64,000 bases of DNA from Desulfovibrio sp. (GTDB lineage Bacteria > Desulfobacterota > Desulfovibrionia > Desulfovibrionales > Desulfovibrionaceae), in NCBI GenBank assembly GCA_031271265.1, contig JAISWB010000096.1, forward strand, positions 39,621-103,620. The letters run 5' to 3'. A program made the translations under genes and the position numbers. Every line of letters starts with the position of its first letter. Position 1 is the first letter of the stretch. Below the pieces are notes generated by a model. The model had not been told where the DNA came from. It saw only the letters and a list, made by a program, of their open reading frames with translations, and ran no database searches. Below, in pieces: positions 18,205 to 26,289 of the stretch.

Positions 18205-18534
18205 TCAGAATTGAAGCCTGGACAATTCTTTGTAGGCTTCCATCACCTTGTTGCGCACGGCGGCGGTCATGTTCATGGCCAGACTCGCCTTCTGCATGGA
18301 AATCATGAGTTCGTGCACATTCTGGTGTTCACCTGAAGCAAAGGAGGCTACAAGGTCCGAACGTTCGATCTGCGCTTTGTTGACTTTTTCCAGAGATGCG
18401 CCGAGCACCTCGGCGAAAGCGTCGACACGGCCCGCCTCTTTGGGCACGGTCATGCTTTTGGCCTTGTTTTCGGCCTTGGCGAAATTACGCAGGGCTTCGT
18501 TGTATGCCTTGAGTCCGACGGCTTGAATGCTCAT
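18205..18534 (-). CDS. fliE: Flagellar hook-basal body complex protein FliE
   Basis: A 109-residue rod/MS-ring junction protein, normal length for FliE. It starts MSIQAVGLKAYNEALRNF and ends NMTAAVRNKVMEAYKELSRL, the conserved C-terminal helix. ATG 18534 is used; the track adds a TTG codon upstream. The Shine-Dalgarno AAAGGAA comes from the end of an R1 repeat in the gap between flgC and fliE. It is the third gene of the flgB operon. Confidence 0.93.
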   Translation of the reverse strand: MSIQAVGLKAYNEALRNFAKAENKAKSMTVPKEAGRVDAFAEVLGASLEKVNKAQIERSDLVASFASGEHQNVHELMISMQKASLAMNMTAAVRNKVMEAYKELSRLQF

Positions 18535-18625
18535 CAAAAATTCCTTTACGGTTTACCGGCGCTCCCTTCCGGGAGATTCCCGATCGACTCCCGGCCGGAC
18601 CGGGAAGGACTTTTCGGAACGCCTT
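18535..18625. repeat. R1 repeat, left half, acting as the fliE leader
   Basis: Reads AAATTCCTTTACGGTTTACC, then GCTCCCTTCCGGGAG and CCCGGCCGGACCGGG palindromes. Its end, read on the minus strand, is ACCGTAAAGGAATT and provides the fliE ribosome binding site. It is the only non-coding spacer of this size inside the flgB-fliI operon. Confidence 0.6.
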
Positions 18626-18627
18626 GC

Positions 18628-19065
18628 TTATCTGTTGATTTCAAGCGCTTTGCCGTACATCTGCTTGACGGCGTCAATGGTGGCCACATTGGCCTCATAT
18701 CCGCGCTGGGCGGTCATGAGGGCGGCCATTTCCTCCATGACGTTGATGTCGGGGTAAGCGACATAGCCGTCTTCGTTTGCATCGGGATGCCCCGGTTCGT
18801 AGACCAGTTTCAGGGGTCGCTGGTCCACGGGTATGGCCTGCACGCGCACGCCGCGCAATTCCTTGTCCAGTTCCCCGCGCATCTGCGTTTTGAAATCGGC
18901 GTCCAGGGGCGTGGATTCCATAATCACGCTGCGTCTGCGGTACGGACCGCCGTTTGCCGTCCTGGTGGTTTTGACGTTGGCCAGGTTCATGGAAATGATG
19001 TTGATATGGGTGCGCTCGGCGCTCAGGGCGGAAGCGCCCATATCCAGAGCAGTGATGAAGTCCAT
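18628..19065 (-). CDS. flgC: Flagellar basal-body rod protein FlgC
   Basis: A 145-residue proximal rod protein. The N-terminal rod signature SALSAERTHINIISMNLANV and C-terminal EMAALMTAQRGYEANVATID helices are conserved and form the coiled-coil core of the rod. The start overlaps the flgB stop (TAATG), so translation is coupled. Confidence 0.96.
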   Translation of the reverse strand: MDFITALDMGASALSAERTHINIISMNLANVKTTRTANGGPYRRRSVIMESTPLDADFKTQMRGELDKELRGVRVQAIPVDQRPLKLVYEPGHPDANEDGYVAYPDINVMEEMAALMTAQRGYEANVATIDAVKQMYGKALEINR

Positions 19066-19475
19066 TATTTCTGTCCCTCGACTATCATTTGTTTGAGCCC
19101 TTCGAACTTGCTGCGGATAATCGTGCTCAGGGCCGAATAGTGCAGGTTGGTCTTGGCCATTTCGGCCATTTCCTTATCCAGGTCCACACGGTCCTCGCCG
19201 TGGACGATGCGCGGCTTGAACGCCTTCTCCCAGGCCGGCGCAAAGCCTTGTGCCGAAAACTGCGAAGGGACGTGCGCCGGGTCGGTGCGGGTCATCTTGC
19301 CCTTGGCGTCAAGGCCCAGCGCCGTCTGCAGATCATCTTCGAATTTCAGCTTCCGCGCCCGGTAGCCGGGCGTCTTGACGTTGGCCATGTTGCTGGAAAT
19401 GACGTTCTGTCGCTGCAGCAACAGGTCCAAAACCTTCCCCGACAGCATCACATCCCGATCAAAAAGACTCTTCAT
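19065..19475 (-). CDS. flgB: Flagellar basal-body rod protein FlgB
   Basis: A 136-residue proximal rod protein and first gene of the minus-strand flagellar operon. It has the rod motif VISSNMANVKTPGYRARKLK near the N-terminus and the C-terminal helix EMAKTNLHYSALSTIIRSKF. ATG 19475 has GGAGGG just upstream. A sigma-54 promoter motif lies 75-90 bases upstream. Confidence 0.96.
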   Translation of the reverse strand: MKSLFDRDVMLSGKVLDLLLQRQNVISSNMANVKTPGYRARKLKFEDDLQTALGLDAKGKMTRTDPAHVPSQFSAQGFAPAWEKAFKPRIVHGEDRVDLDKEMAEMAKTNLHYSALSTIIRSKFEGLKQMIVEGQK

Positions 19476-19549
19476 GACTCCCTCCGCTGTTCCCCGGCCG
19501 TGCCGGGCGCCGACGGGAAAATTTTTCCCGGTGCATTGCCCGAATCGGC

Positions 19550-19565
19550 AGCAAAAAATATGCCA
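19550..19565 (-). promoter_or_regulatory. Sigma-54 promoter of the flgB operon
   Basis: On the minus strand the sequence is TGGCATATTTTTTGCT. GG and GC are separated by exactly ten bases, as required for -24/-12 recognition, and 10 of the 12 conserved positions match. It would start transcription near 19540, about 65 bases before the flgB ATG. A CGGGAAAA/TTTTTCCCG hairpin lies in the resulting leader. Confidence 0.78.
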
Positions 19566-19801
19566 CTACTGTACTATACTGAAATGTTTATGTTTAAATA
19601 AATTTTGGAAAAACGGCGTCATTTTTTTGGAGCGAAGCAAACGGGCCGGGTCATATGTCCGAAGAGGAAGACTTTTCCCGTTGGGGGCGGCGGAAATCGG
19701 TCGGAACGGCCGGGGCGGGCGGACGTACATACGCGGGTACGGCCCGGCAAAGCCTTGTGGAGAGCGGAAAATAAAGCATCGCCGGAGTCGGCTGTTCAGC
19801 T

Positions 19802-19817
19802 TGGCACGGTCTTTGCT
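19802..19817 (+). promoter_or_regulatory. Consensus sigma-54 promoter of the TPR gene
   Basis: TGGCACGGTCTTTGCT matches the TGGCACG-N4-TTGCW consensus at every conserved position, with ten bases between GG and GC. Transcription would start near 19828, leaving a leader of about 43 bases to ATG 19871. It diverges from the flgB promoter about 240 bases away, so both may share an activator. Confidence 0.85.
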
Positions 19818-19870
19818 GTGGAGCAGGCAGACAACCATATCGCTTCGGCGAAACTTCTCAGGAGGGGATC

Positions 19871-20428
19871 ATGAACCACGTTGACTATGAAATCAACAAA
19901 GAACTCGGCGAATGCTACCTGTTCATGGGCGAGTACGACAAGGCCCGCGACTATTATCACAAGGCTGTGGAGTGCGATGCAGGCATGATAGACCCCTATC
20001 TCGGTCTGGCGGCCGTAGCCGTGCACAAGGGCGATTATGACGATGCCCTGGCCTTGTACAGAAAGGCGCATCAGGTAAGTCCGGGAGAAAAATCCCTGGC
20101 GGGCATGGGTATGATGGAAGTGGAGCAGGGCAGCTATCCGGAAGCCTTCGGGCACTTTTCCGCCGCCCTGGGGCACAATCCCGGCAACATGATGGCCGTC
20201 AACAGTCTGGTGCAGCTCGGCTATGTGCTGAACCGCCTGGAAGACGTGCTGCCGCATCTGGAGGCGGCTCTTGAGCCGGGCGACACGCCGGCCGTGCGCT
20301 ACACCCTGGCGGCCTGCCTCATCGCTCTCGGCCGTGAAAACGATGCCAGGGAGCATCTGGAAATTTTGCTCGGCGAAAATCCGTCACATGACGACGCCAA
20401 ACAACTTTACGCGCAATTAGCCGCGTAA
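19871..20428 (+). CDS. Tetratricopeptide-repeat protein, likely sigma-54 regulated with flagella
   Basis: A 185-residue soluble protein with about four to five TPR units, e.g. GECYLFMGEYDKARDYYHKA, YLGLAAVAVHKGDYDDALAL and SLAGMGMMEVEQGSYPEAFG. It has no signal peptide or membrane segment. ATG 19871 has AGGAGG upstream. A perfect sigma-54 promoter precedes it, back to back with that of the flagellar operon, so it is probably expressed with flagellar genes. TPR proteins act as protein-binding scaffolds or chaperones; the partner is unknown. Confidence 0.8.
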   Translation: MNHVDYEINKELGECYLFMGEYDKARDYYHKAVECDAGMIDPYLGLAAVAVHKGDYDDALALYRKAHQVSPGEKSLAGMGMMEVEQGSYPEAFGHFSAALGHNPGNMMAVNSLVQLGYVLNRLEDVLPHLEAALEPGDTPAVRYTLAACLIALGRENDAREHLEILLGENPSHDDAKQLYAQLAA

Positions 20429-20775
20429 AACGGTGTGTAGGGGGTAGCCAATCCTCCATCGCACGATCCCCCCCGTACGATTTCCCGGCCTTACGCCGGC
20501 GCGGGAGGCCGGGAGATCAACAAAAAACGGGGGGAGAGAAACATCTGGGAACATCTTTGCGCGCCGGAGCCCGGCGGGGATTGAACGGCAGCGCGGGCCG
20601 GGGCAACAACGGGAAGAGCAAGGCCGCGCCAATATAGCTCCGGCGGCAGGCAGTCCCTGCGGCCGACAGGGCTTCATTCCGGCGGCTGAGGTGATCGCGC
20701 GGCATACGGCGCGCGCGGCGCCGGCGGGTTCATCACGAGGCCGGCGGCCGGCAGTCGTTGCGCCCGGCCGTGATT
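20429..20775. other. Gap between convergent TPR and thiC genes
   Basis: 347 bases that contain GC-rich inverted repeats (for example GGGGG...CCCCC at about 20438-20480 and CCCGGCC...GGCCGGG at about 20483-20515). These may end both transcripts. No ORF with coding character, tRNA or riboswitch was recognised. Confidence 0.5.
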
Positions 20776-22050
20776 TCACTCCCGCAGCATGGTGACCGCG
20801 CAGAACCCGCCGCACATCGCGCAGACTTCTTCGTCTGCGTGTTCTGCGCGTTTGGCGCACACTGCCGCCGGGTCCAGCGCATTTTCCTGCATCAGTTTCC
20901 AGTCGAGTCTTTTTCTGGCCCCGGACATGGCCTGTTCACGCTTCAGCGCATGGGGCCTGCCCAAGGCGCGTTCGCCGGCCTGAGCGGCTATGCGCGATGC
21001 GGTCACGCCGGCGCGCACGTCGTCCCTGTCCGGCAGCGTCAAATGTTCCGCGGGCGTCAGGCAGCAGAGAAAATCCGCGCCGGCCTCCACGGCAAGCGCC
21101 CCGCCTATGGCCCCGGCGATATGGTCGTAGCCCGGACAGACGTCGGACACCAGGGGGCCGAGCACATACAGCGGCGCGCCGCCGCAGGCGGCCTTGATGC
21201 CGAGAATCTGCGCGCGCACCATATTCAGGGGCACATGCCCCGGCCCCTCCACCATGCACTGCACACCGGCCTGCAGGCCGCGCTTGGCCAGTCTGCCCAG
21301 CGTGACGACCTCCTCCCACTGGGCCGGGTCTCCGGCATCGGCGCCCGCGCCGGGCCGCAGACCGTCGCCCAGGGACAGGACGACGTTGTGCGCGCGGGCT
21401 GTCTTCAGTACGCGTTCATAATCTGTGAGCAGGGGATTTTCCTTGTTGTGCGTGCGCATCCAGCGGGCAAGTATGGAACCGCCGCGCGACACGATGCCCA
21501 TGACGCGCCCCCCCGCTTCCGAAGCCCAGGCCGCGCCGCGTTGCGTGAGGCCACAGTGTACCGTCATGAAGTCGACTCCCTGCTCGGCCTGCCGCTCTAT
21601 TTCCTCGAAAAGCTCGGCCGGGGAAAAGTCGGCCGGGTCTTTGCCGGCATCTATATAGCGTTGGGCCACGGCATATATAGGTACGGTGCCCAGGGGCAGA
21701 GGGCAGGCGGCGAGCATCGTTTCCCGGCAGAGGCGTAAATCTCCGGCCACGGAAAGGTCCATCACCGTATCGGCCCCGGCCGCCGCGGCAACGGCCAGTT
21801 TGTCCAGTTCCTTGTCCAGGTCGTTGCGCAGAGGGGAGGTGCCGATATTGGCGTTGACCTTGACGCGGGCAGGCTGCCCGACCAGGCAGGGCTTCAGGCC
21901 GGGATGGCGCGGGTTGCCGAGCAGGACCATGGTGCCCTGTTCCAAAGCCGAGCTGATGTCGGCCGGCGTCAGACCTTCCTGCTCTGCCAGGCAGGCTTGG
22001 GAACTCTCCAGAAGACCGGCCAGAGCCGTGTTCTGTTCAAAAAGAGACAT
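20776..22050 (-). CDS. thiC: Phosphomethylpyrimidine synthase ThiC
   Basis: A 424-residue radical-SAM enzyme converting aminoimidazole ribotide to the thiamin pyrimidine. Family blocks include VKVNANIGTSPLRNDLDKEL, VDFMTVHCGLTQRGAAW, GIVSRGGSILARWMRTHNKE and MVEGPGHVPLNM. The C-terminal cluster-binding motif is CAMCGGFC, a CX2CX3C form. It is the short ThiC type. I chose ATG 22050; upstream codons do not fit the family. The 224-base upstream region, shared with the divergent transporter operon, shows no TPP riboswitch. The paralogue BzaF, which makes 5-hydroxybenzimidazole for cobamides from the same substrate, is an alternative that sequence inspection alone does not exclude. Confidence 0.85.
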   Translation of the reverse strand: MSLFEQNTALAGLLESSQACLAEQEGLTPADISSALEQGTMVLLGNPRHPGLKPCLVGQPARVKVNANIGTSPLRNDLDKELDKLAVAAAAGADTVMDLSVAGDLRLCRETMLAACPLPLGTVPIYAVAQRYIDAGKDPADFSPAELFEEIERQAEQGVDFMTVHCGLTQRGAAWASEAGGRVMGIVSRGGSILARWMRTHNKENPLLTDYERVLKTARAHNVVLSLGDGLRPGAGADAGDPAQWEEVVTLGRLAKRGLQAGVQCMVEGPGHVPLNMVRAQILGIKAACGGAPLYVLGPLVSDVCPGYDHIAGAIGGALAVEAGADFLCCLTPAEHLTLPDRDDVRAGVTASRIAAQAGERALGRPHALKREQAMSGARKRLDWKLMQENALDPAAVCAKRAEHADEEVCAMCGGFCAVTMLRE

Positions 22051-22274
22051 TGCTGCAACCCCTGTTGCGTGTTGTCGGCGCATTGCGCCTCAAAGGGCGT
22101 CTGTCCATAGCGCAGGAATGCCGGTGACGCAAGCCGGCCGCATTTTCCGGGCGAAACGGCTTATGCGCACAGTGAATAAGGGTATACAAAATAGTTCGTT
22201 CACAGGACGCGGGGTCCGCATGTTAAGACGACGTGCACAACCCGCTGAATGTTTATGAAACGAGGAGGTTTTGT

Positions 22275-23276
22275 ATGCTGAAGAATGTGTTCGCATGCGC
22301 CGTTCTGGTTCTGTCGGCGCTCGCCGTCCCTCTGCCTGCTTACGGCGCAGCCGCCGGCAGGGACGGGAAAAAAATTATCGTGGCCGACGCCAATTCCACC
22401 CATCACCTGAACCTGTATGTGGCCTTTGAAAAGGGGTTCTTCAAAAAACGCGGCCTGGATGTGGAAATCAAACAGACCAGTTCGGGGGTCGCCGCCGTGG
22501 TGGGCGGCGAGGCCGACATCGTCTTCAACTGCCCCACGGGAGTCATTACCCCCATCGGCAAGGGACAGAACATCACCATCATCGCCCAGGTCAAGATCCC
22601 CTGCACCTCCGTGCTGGTGGCGCCGGTCAACGCGCCTTTCAAAAAACCCGAAGACCTCAACGGCCGGCAACTGGCCGGACTTTCCAACACCTGCTGCGCG
22701 GTTATCGCCATACGCGACACGCTGAAAAAACGCTACAACACCGAATTCACCCTGACCGCCCTCGCGCCCGGCGCCGCTCTGGCCGCCCTTGAAAGCAACG
22801 CTGTGGAAGGGGCCATCCTGGAAGAGCCGTTTGTCGCCGAGGCCCTGCTCCTCAAAGATGCCGCGGGCAAGGCCAAGTACAGGACCTTTTTCGACGGCCG
22901 TTCCGCCGGCGCCGACGGCAAGATCGAACCCAACCTGGCCGGGGAAAATCCGCCCTGCCGGACCATCAACGCCAACAAGGATTTCGTCAAAAACCGCACC
23001 AAGGAAGCCAAGGCATTTATTGAAGCCGTCGACGAAGCGGACAAGCTGATCCGCAAAAATCCCGTCGCGGCCGACATTGTCGCCGTCGCTCAGAAGTATG
23101 TCCCCAACGTCTCCAGGCAGGCGATCATCAACAGCAACCCCAAACTGGGTTTCCAGATCAAGCTGGATACCGGGGGCCTGATCGGCTACGCGCAGGCGCT
23201 GGTCAACCAGGGAACCATAGCGAACAATCCCGGCGAAGCGCTCTTTGCGCCCGAATTCAAAGGGATTACCTGGTGA
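22275..23276 (+). CDS. ABC transporter substrate-binding protein, NitT/TauT (NMT1-like) family
   Basis: A 333-residue periplasmic protein with signal peptide MLKNVFACAVLVLSALAVPL. The mature part has the NMT1/SsuA-like fold: LYVAFEKGFFKKRGLDVEIK, GVAAVVGGEADIVFNCP, and the ALAALESNAVEGAILEEPF hinge region. ATG 22275 has GAGGAGG upstream. Its stop overlaps the permease GTG start (GTGA). Ligands of this family include taurine, alkanesulfonates, nitrate and thiamin pyrimidine precursors. The operon ends in a cysteine synthase, which hints at a sulfur compound, but divergence from thiC makes a pyrimidine precursor possible. The ligand remains open. Confidence 0.85.
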   Translation: MLKNVFACAVLVLSALAVPLPAYGAAAGRDGKKIIVADANSTHHLNLYVAFEKGFFKKRGLDVEIKQTSSGVAAVVGGEADIVFNCPTGVITPIGKGQNITIIAQVKIPCTSVLVAPVNAPFKKPEDLNGRQLAGLSNTCCAVIAIRDTLKKRYNTEFTLTALAPGAALAALESNAVEGAILEEPFVAEALLLKDAAGKAKYRTFFDGRSAGADGKIEPNLAGENPPCRTINANKDFVKNRTKEAKAFIEAVDEADKLIRKNPVAADIVAVAQKYVPNVSRQAIINSNPKLGFQIKLDTGGLIGYAQALVNQGTIANNPGEALFAPEFKGITW

Positions 23277-24103
23277 CGGACGATTGTTACGAAACAACCG
23301 GAATCCGCCGGGTTATACAGGAACTCGGCGGATTCTGTAAAAATGCGCTGGGAAATTTCTTCTCTCCGGAATTTCTGTGCGTTCTGGCGCCCTTGCTCCT
23401 GCTCTGGGAACTGCTGCCGCGTTACGACATTATTCCCGCGAGCCTGTTGCCTCCGCTGAGCACGGTGGCGGCTACCTTCAAGGATATGCTCCTGCATAGG
23501 AATCTCACGCTCCACATAGCGTACAGCATGGGCAGATTTTTCGTCGCCTTCGGCATCGCGGTGGGGCTTGCCGTCCCCATAGGCATGCTCATGGGCTGGA
23601 ATCAGAAAATTCGGGCCTTCATTCTCCCGCTCTGGCAGCTTCTGTCGCCCATCCCCCCGCCCGCCTGGGTGCCGATGACCATCATTGTTTTCGGCATAGG
23701 CTCAAGCATGCACATCTTTCTCATGGTCATCGGCATCTTTTACCCCGTGCTGTTCAACACCTACCAGGGCATCAAGGATACCGACCCGCGTTATCTTGCT
23801 TCGGCCAGGGTTTTCGGCGCGAGCGAGTTCACCCTGCTGCGCAAGGTGTACTTTTGGCACGCCTTCGGCGCGATTATCATGAGCCTCAAAACCGGCGTCG
23901 CCATGGGGCTGGTGATGCTGGTCATCGGGGAAGCCTACGGCGGCAGGATGGGTATAGGCTTCCTCCTCGGGCAGGCCAAGGACTATTTCTTGATTCCGGA
24001 AATGATGGTCTGTATGATGGTCACCGGGTTCATAGGTTGGTTTCTCATTGAAGTTTTGAAATACGTGGAAATAAAGGCGGCGATCTGGAAGGTGGGGAGA
24101 TAG
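23273..24103 (+). CDS. ABC transporter permease, NitT/TauT family
   Basis: A 276-residue inner-membrane protein with about six hydrophobic helices (FLCVLAPLLLLWELL, FFVAFGIAVGLAVPIGMLMG, LMVIGIFYPVLFNTYQG). It contains the EAA-like loop ASARVFGASEFTLLRKVYFW that contacts the ATPase. The GTG start overlaps the stop of the binding protein. A 160-base spacer with an R2 repeat separates it from the ATPase gene. It forms the membrane channel of this importer. Confidence 0.88.
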   Translation: MTDDCYETTGIRRVIQELGGFCKNALGNFFSPEFLCVLAPLLLLWELLPRYDIIPASLLPPLSTVAATFKDMLLHRNLTLHIAYSMGRFFVAFGIAVGLAVPIGMLMGWNQKIRAFILPLWQLLSPIPPPAWVPMTIIVFGIGSSMHIFLMVIGIFYPVLFNTYQGIKDTDPRYLASARVFGASEFTLLRKVYFWHAFGAIIMSLKTGVAMGLVMLVIGEAYGGRMGIGFLLGQAKDYFLIPEMMVCMMVTGFIGWFLIEVLKYVEIKAAIWKVGR

Positions 24104-24139
24104 GACTGTTTAGAGCGATTTAACCTTGAAAATGCACAT

Positions 24140-24240
24140 CCCCGATGAGGGGGTCGGCCTGAGCCGGCGTAAGGCCGACCAGGGAAAGCATTTCCCCCGG
24201 CGGGGTCCGGGGCAGCGCCCTGGTCGCCGTAGGCGTATAA
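24140..24240. repeat. R2 GC-rich palindromic repeat
   Basis: GGTCGGCCTGAGCCGGCGTA with matching AAGGCCGACC forms a hairpin, followed by AGCATTTCCCCCGGCGGGGT and GGGGCAGCGCCCTGG. Related blocks occur near 8100, 37915, 56465 and 56690. It interrupts the transporter operon between permease and ATPase. Confidence 0.55.
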
Positions 24241-24262
24241 ATAAACGGAGAGCCGGGAACCG

Positions 24263-25177
24263 ATGATTGAAGTTTGCAGCATCAGCAAATTTTTTTCCGT
24301 GGTGAACGACAAGGGGTTGGCCGAGGGGCTGACGGCCGTACTCAACGTGTCCCTGCTCATTCCCGACGGCAGCATTGTCAGCCTTATCGGCCCGTCGGGT
24401 TGCGGCAAATCGACCTTTCTTGAAATCCTGGCCGGGCTTCAGGCCCCGACGGACGGCGAAATCCGCATCGACGGCAAACGCGTGCTGGAGCCTTTGCCCT
24501 CGACCCGCAAGGAAATGGAGGACTACAAGCGCCGCTACCGCTTCATTTCGCCCTTGGCCAACGGGGTGTTCACCGACCGCCCCAAGCACGACATAGCGAT
24601 GATTTTTCAGGATTACGCCGTCTTTCCCTGGATGACGGCCTTGGGGAACGTAGTTTTCGCCCTGGAACTCCGCTCGGCGGGTAAAAGGCGCTCCGAGCGG
24701 CCTTCGCGTGCGGAATTGGAGGAAAAAGCCCGCATTTACCTGGGCAAAGTGGGGCTTGCCGGGGCGGAACACAAGTACCCTTCGCAGCTTTCCGGGGGCA
24801 TGCGTCAGCGTCTCGCCCTGGCGCGGGCGCTTTCCGTGGAGCCGAAAATCATCCTCATGGACGAACCCTTTGCCGCCGTGGATGCCCTGCAGCGCGAAAA
24901 ACTGCAGGACGACCTGCTTTTTCTCTGGAAAGAAGCCGGGGACAACGCCGCGCCGATCAGCATCGTCATAGTCAGCCACGATGTGCCCGAGGCGGTCTAT
25001 CTCTCGGATGAGGTGATCGTCTTTTCTCCCGGTCCAGGCGGCACCGTCCGCAACCGCATTCTCGTGGACGTGCCTCGCCCGAGGGCGCGCACAGATCCGG
25101 AAATCCTCGAGATACAGGAGCGGATTTTCGCCGTCCTGCAATACGACATCAACCAGGAAAGCATGTACGCCATATGA
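24263..25177 (+). CDS. ABC transporter ATP-binding protein, NitT/TauT family
   Basis: A 304-residue ATPase: Walker [11 protein letters not shown]-loop region [15 protein letters not shown], signature [15 protein letters not shown], Walker [13 protein letters not shown] and H-loop [10 protein letters not shown]. About 30 residues ([20 protein letters not shown] and following) between Walker A and the Q-loop extend the fold beyond SsuB/TauB size. The last 16 codons are duplicated immediately downstream to form a separate 24-codon ORF that bridges to the cysteine synthase gene. Confidence 0.9.
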   Translation: MIEVCSISKFFSVVNDKGLAEGLTAVLNVSLLIPDGSIVSLIGPSGCGKSTFLEILAGLQAPTDGEIRIDGKRVLEPLPSTRKEMEDYKRRYRFISPLANGVFTDRPKHDIAMIFQDYAVFPWMTALGNVVFALELRSAGKRRSERPSRAELEEKARIYLGKVGLAGAEHKYPSQLSGGMRQRLALARALSVEPKIILMDEPFAAVDALQREKLQDDLLFLWKEAGDNAAPISIVIVSHDVPEAVYLSDEVIVFSPGPGGTVRNRILVDVPRPRARTDPEILEIQERIFAVLQYDINQESMYAI

Positions 25178-25248
25178 ACCTGTCTCAGAAACAGGTCGTT
25201 GCCGTCCTGCAATACGACATCAACCGGGAAAGCAAGTACTCCATATGA
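25130..25248. repeat. Tandem duplication of the ATPase gene 3' end
   Basis: The 48 bases 25130-25177 (GCCGTCCTGCAATACGACAT onward to the stop) recur at 25201-25248 with five differences, a 71-base offset. The 23-base spacer contains the small hairpin ACCTGT/ACAGGT. Confidence 0.85.
25174..25248 (+). CDS. 24-residue mini-ORF made by duplication of the ATPase tail
   Basis: The ORF encodes [16 protein letters not shown] and then NRESKYSI. Its ATG overlaps the ATPase stop (ATGA) and its own stop overlaps the cysteine synthase ATG (ATGA). The C-terminal part repeats the ATPase C-terminus [15 protein letters not shown]. It may simply be duplication debris, or a spacer that keeps ribosomes coupled between the two genes. 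No function is known for the peptide. Confidence 0.4.
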   Translation: MNLSQKQVVAVLQYDINRESKYSI

Positions 25249-26285
25249 GCATATCCGCTGAAAGCCCGCCGGAGACAGGCGGGGCGCCGTGTCCTTCAAA
25301 CAATGCTCCGGCCCGTGTCGGACAAGGCCCGGACGCCTCCCCGGCCGACAGCCGGGGTAGAATTTACGCCTCAATCATTGATGCGCGCGGCAATACGCCT
25401 TTGGTGCGCCTCGACAAATTCGGAAAAGGACTTCCCGGCGTACTGCTGGCCAAGGTGGAATCCTTCAATCCCATGAACAGCGTGAAGTGCCGCATAGGCG
25501 CCGCCATGCTGGACGCCGCCGAACGCGAAGGCAGACTCGGCCCCGGAAGCACGGTCATTGAGCCTACCTCCGGCAACACCGGCATCGGGTTGGCCTTCGC
25601 CTGCGCCGCCAGGGGATACAAGCTGGTGCTGACCATGCCCGAAACCATGTCCATCGAACGCCGAAAACTCGCGGCCATGCTCGGGGCGGACGTGGTGCTC
25701 ACTTCCGGCAAAGACGGTATGGTCGGTTCCGTGCGCAAGGCCAGGGAACTCCTCGCCCGGATACCGGGCAGCTTCATGCCGCTCCAGTTCGAAAACCCGG
25801 CCAACCCCGAGGCCCACCGCCGCACCACGGCGGAGGAAATATGGGCCGATACGGGCGGCGCCGTGGACTGTTTCATATCCGGGGTCGGCACGGGAGGCAC
25901 GATCACCGGCGTCGGCGAGGTGTTGAAGGAGCGCAGGCCTTCGGTCCGTATCGTCGCCGTGGAACCCGATGCCTCGCCCGTGCTGTCCGGCGGCCGGCCC
26001 GGCCCGCACCGCATCCAGGGCATAGGCGCGGGCTTTGTGCCGAAAATCCTCAACCGTTCCGTCATCGACGAGATCGTGCGGGTTACCAACGAGGATGCCC
26101 TCAGTACGGCGCGGGAAGTCGCGCGTATCGAAGGCATTTTGACCGGCATTTCCGCCGGCGCTGCGCTGTGGGCGGGTGCGGCCGTGGCCGCGCGTCCCGA
26201 GAACGAAGGCAAAAACATAGTGGTCATTCTGCCCGATTCCGGCGAACGCTATCTTTCCACCCAACTGTCGAACCTGGAGGAATAA
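25245..26285 (+). CDS. cysK: Cysteine synthase (O-acetylserine sulfhydrylase), CysK type
   Basis: A 346-residue PLP enzyme joining O-acetylserine and sulfide to make cysteine. The PLP lysine is in [14 protein letters not shown], the substrate loop is [14 protein letters not shown], and the phosphate-binding loop is [23 protein letters not shown] and [12 protein letters not shown] complete the CysK signature. The first 38 residues are a Pro/Gly/Ser-rich extension ([20 protein letters not shown]) not typical of the family. ATG 25245 overlaps the mini-ORF stop. Co-transcription with a NitT/TauT importer suggests that the importer supplies sulfur or that cysteine status links them. Confidence 0.92.
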   Translation: MSISAESPPETGGAPCPSNNAPARVGQGPDASPADSRGRIYASIIDARGNTPLVRLDKFGKGLPGVLLAKVESFNPMNSVKCRIGAAMLDAAEREGRLGPGSTVIEPTSGNTGIGLAFACAARGYKLVLTMPETMSIERRKLAAMLGADVVLTSGKDGMVGSVRKARELLARIPGSFMPLQFENPANPEAHRRTTAEEIWADTGGAVDCFISGVGTGGTITGVGEVLKERRPSVRIVAVEPDASPVLSGGRPGPHRIQGIGAGFVPKILNRSVIDEIVRVTNEDALSTAREVARIEGILTGISAGAALWAGAAVAARPENEGKNIVVILPDSGERYLSTQLSNLEE

Positions 26286-26289
26286 TCCC

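Noticed and set aside
15891-18308. 805-codon plus-strand ORF over fliG-fliF
   Set aside because: Antisense frame of fliF/fliG rich in His, Gly and Gln, typical of shadow translation. The minus-strand flagellar genes are unambiguous.
22051-22274. TPP riboswitch upstream of thiC
   Set aside because: No CUGAGA block or the conserved second-helix sequence is present on the minus strand.
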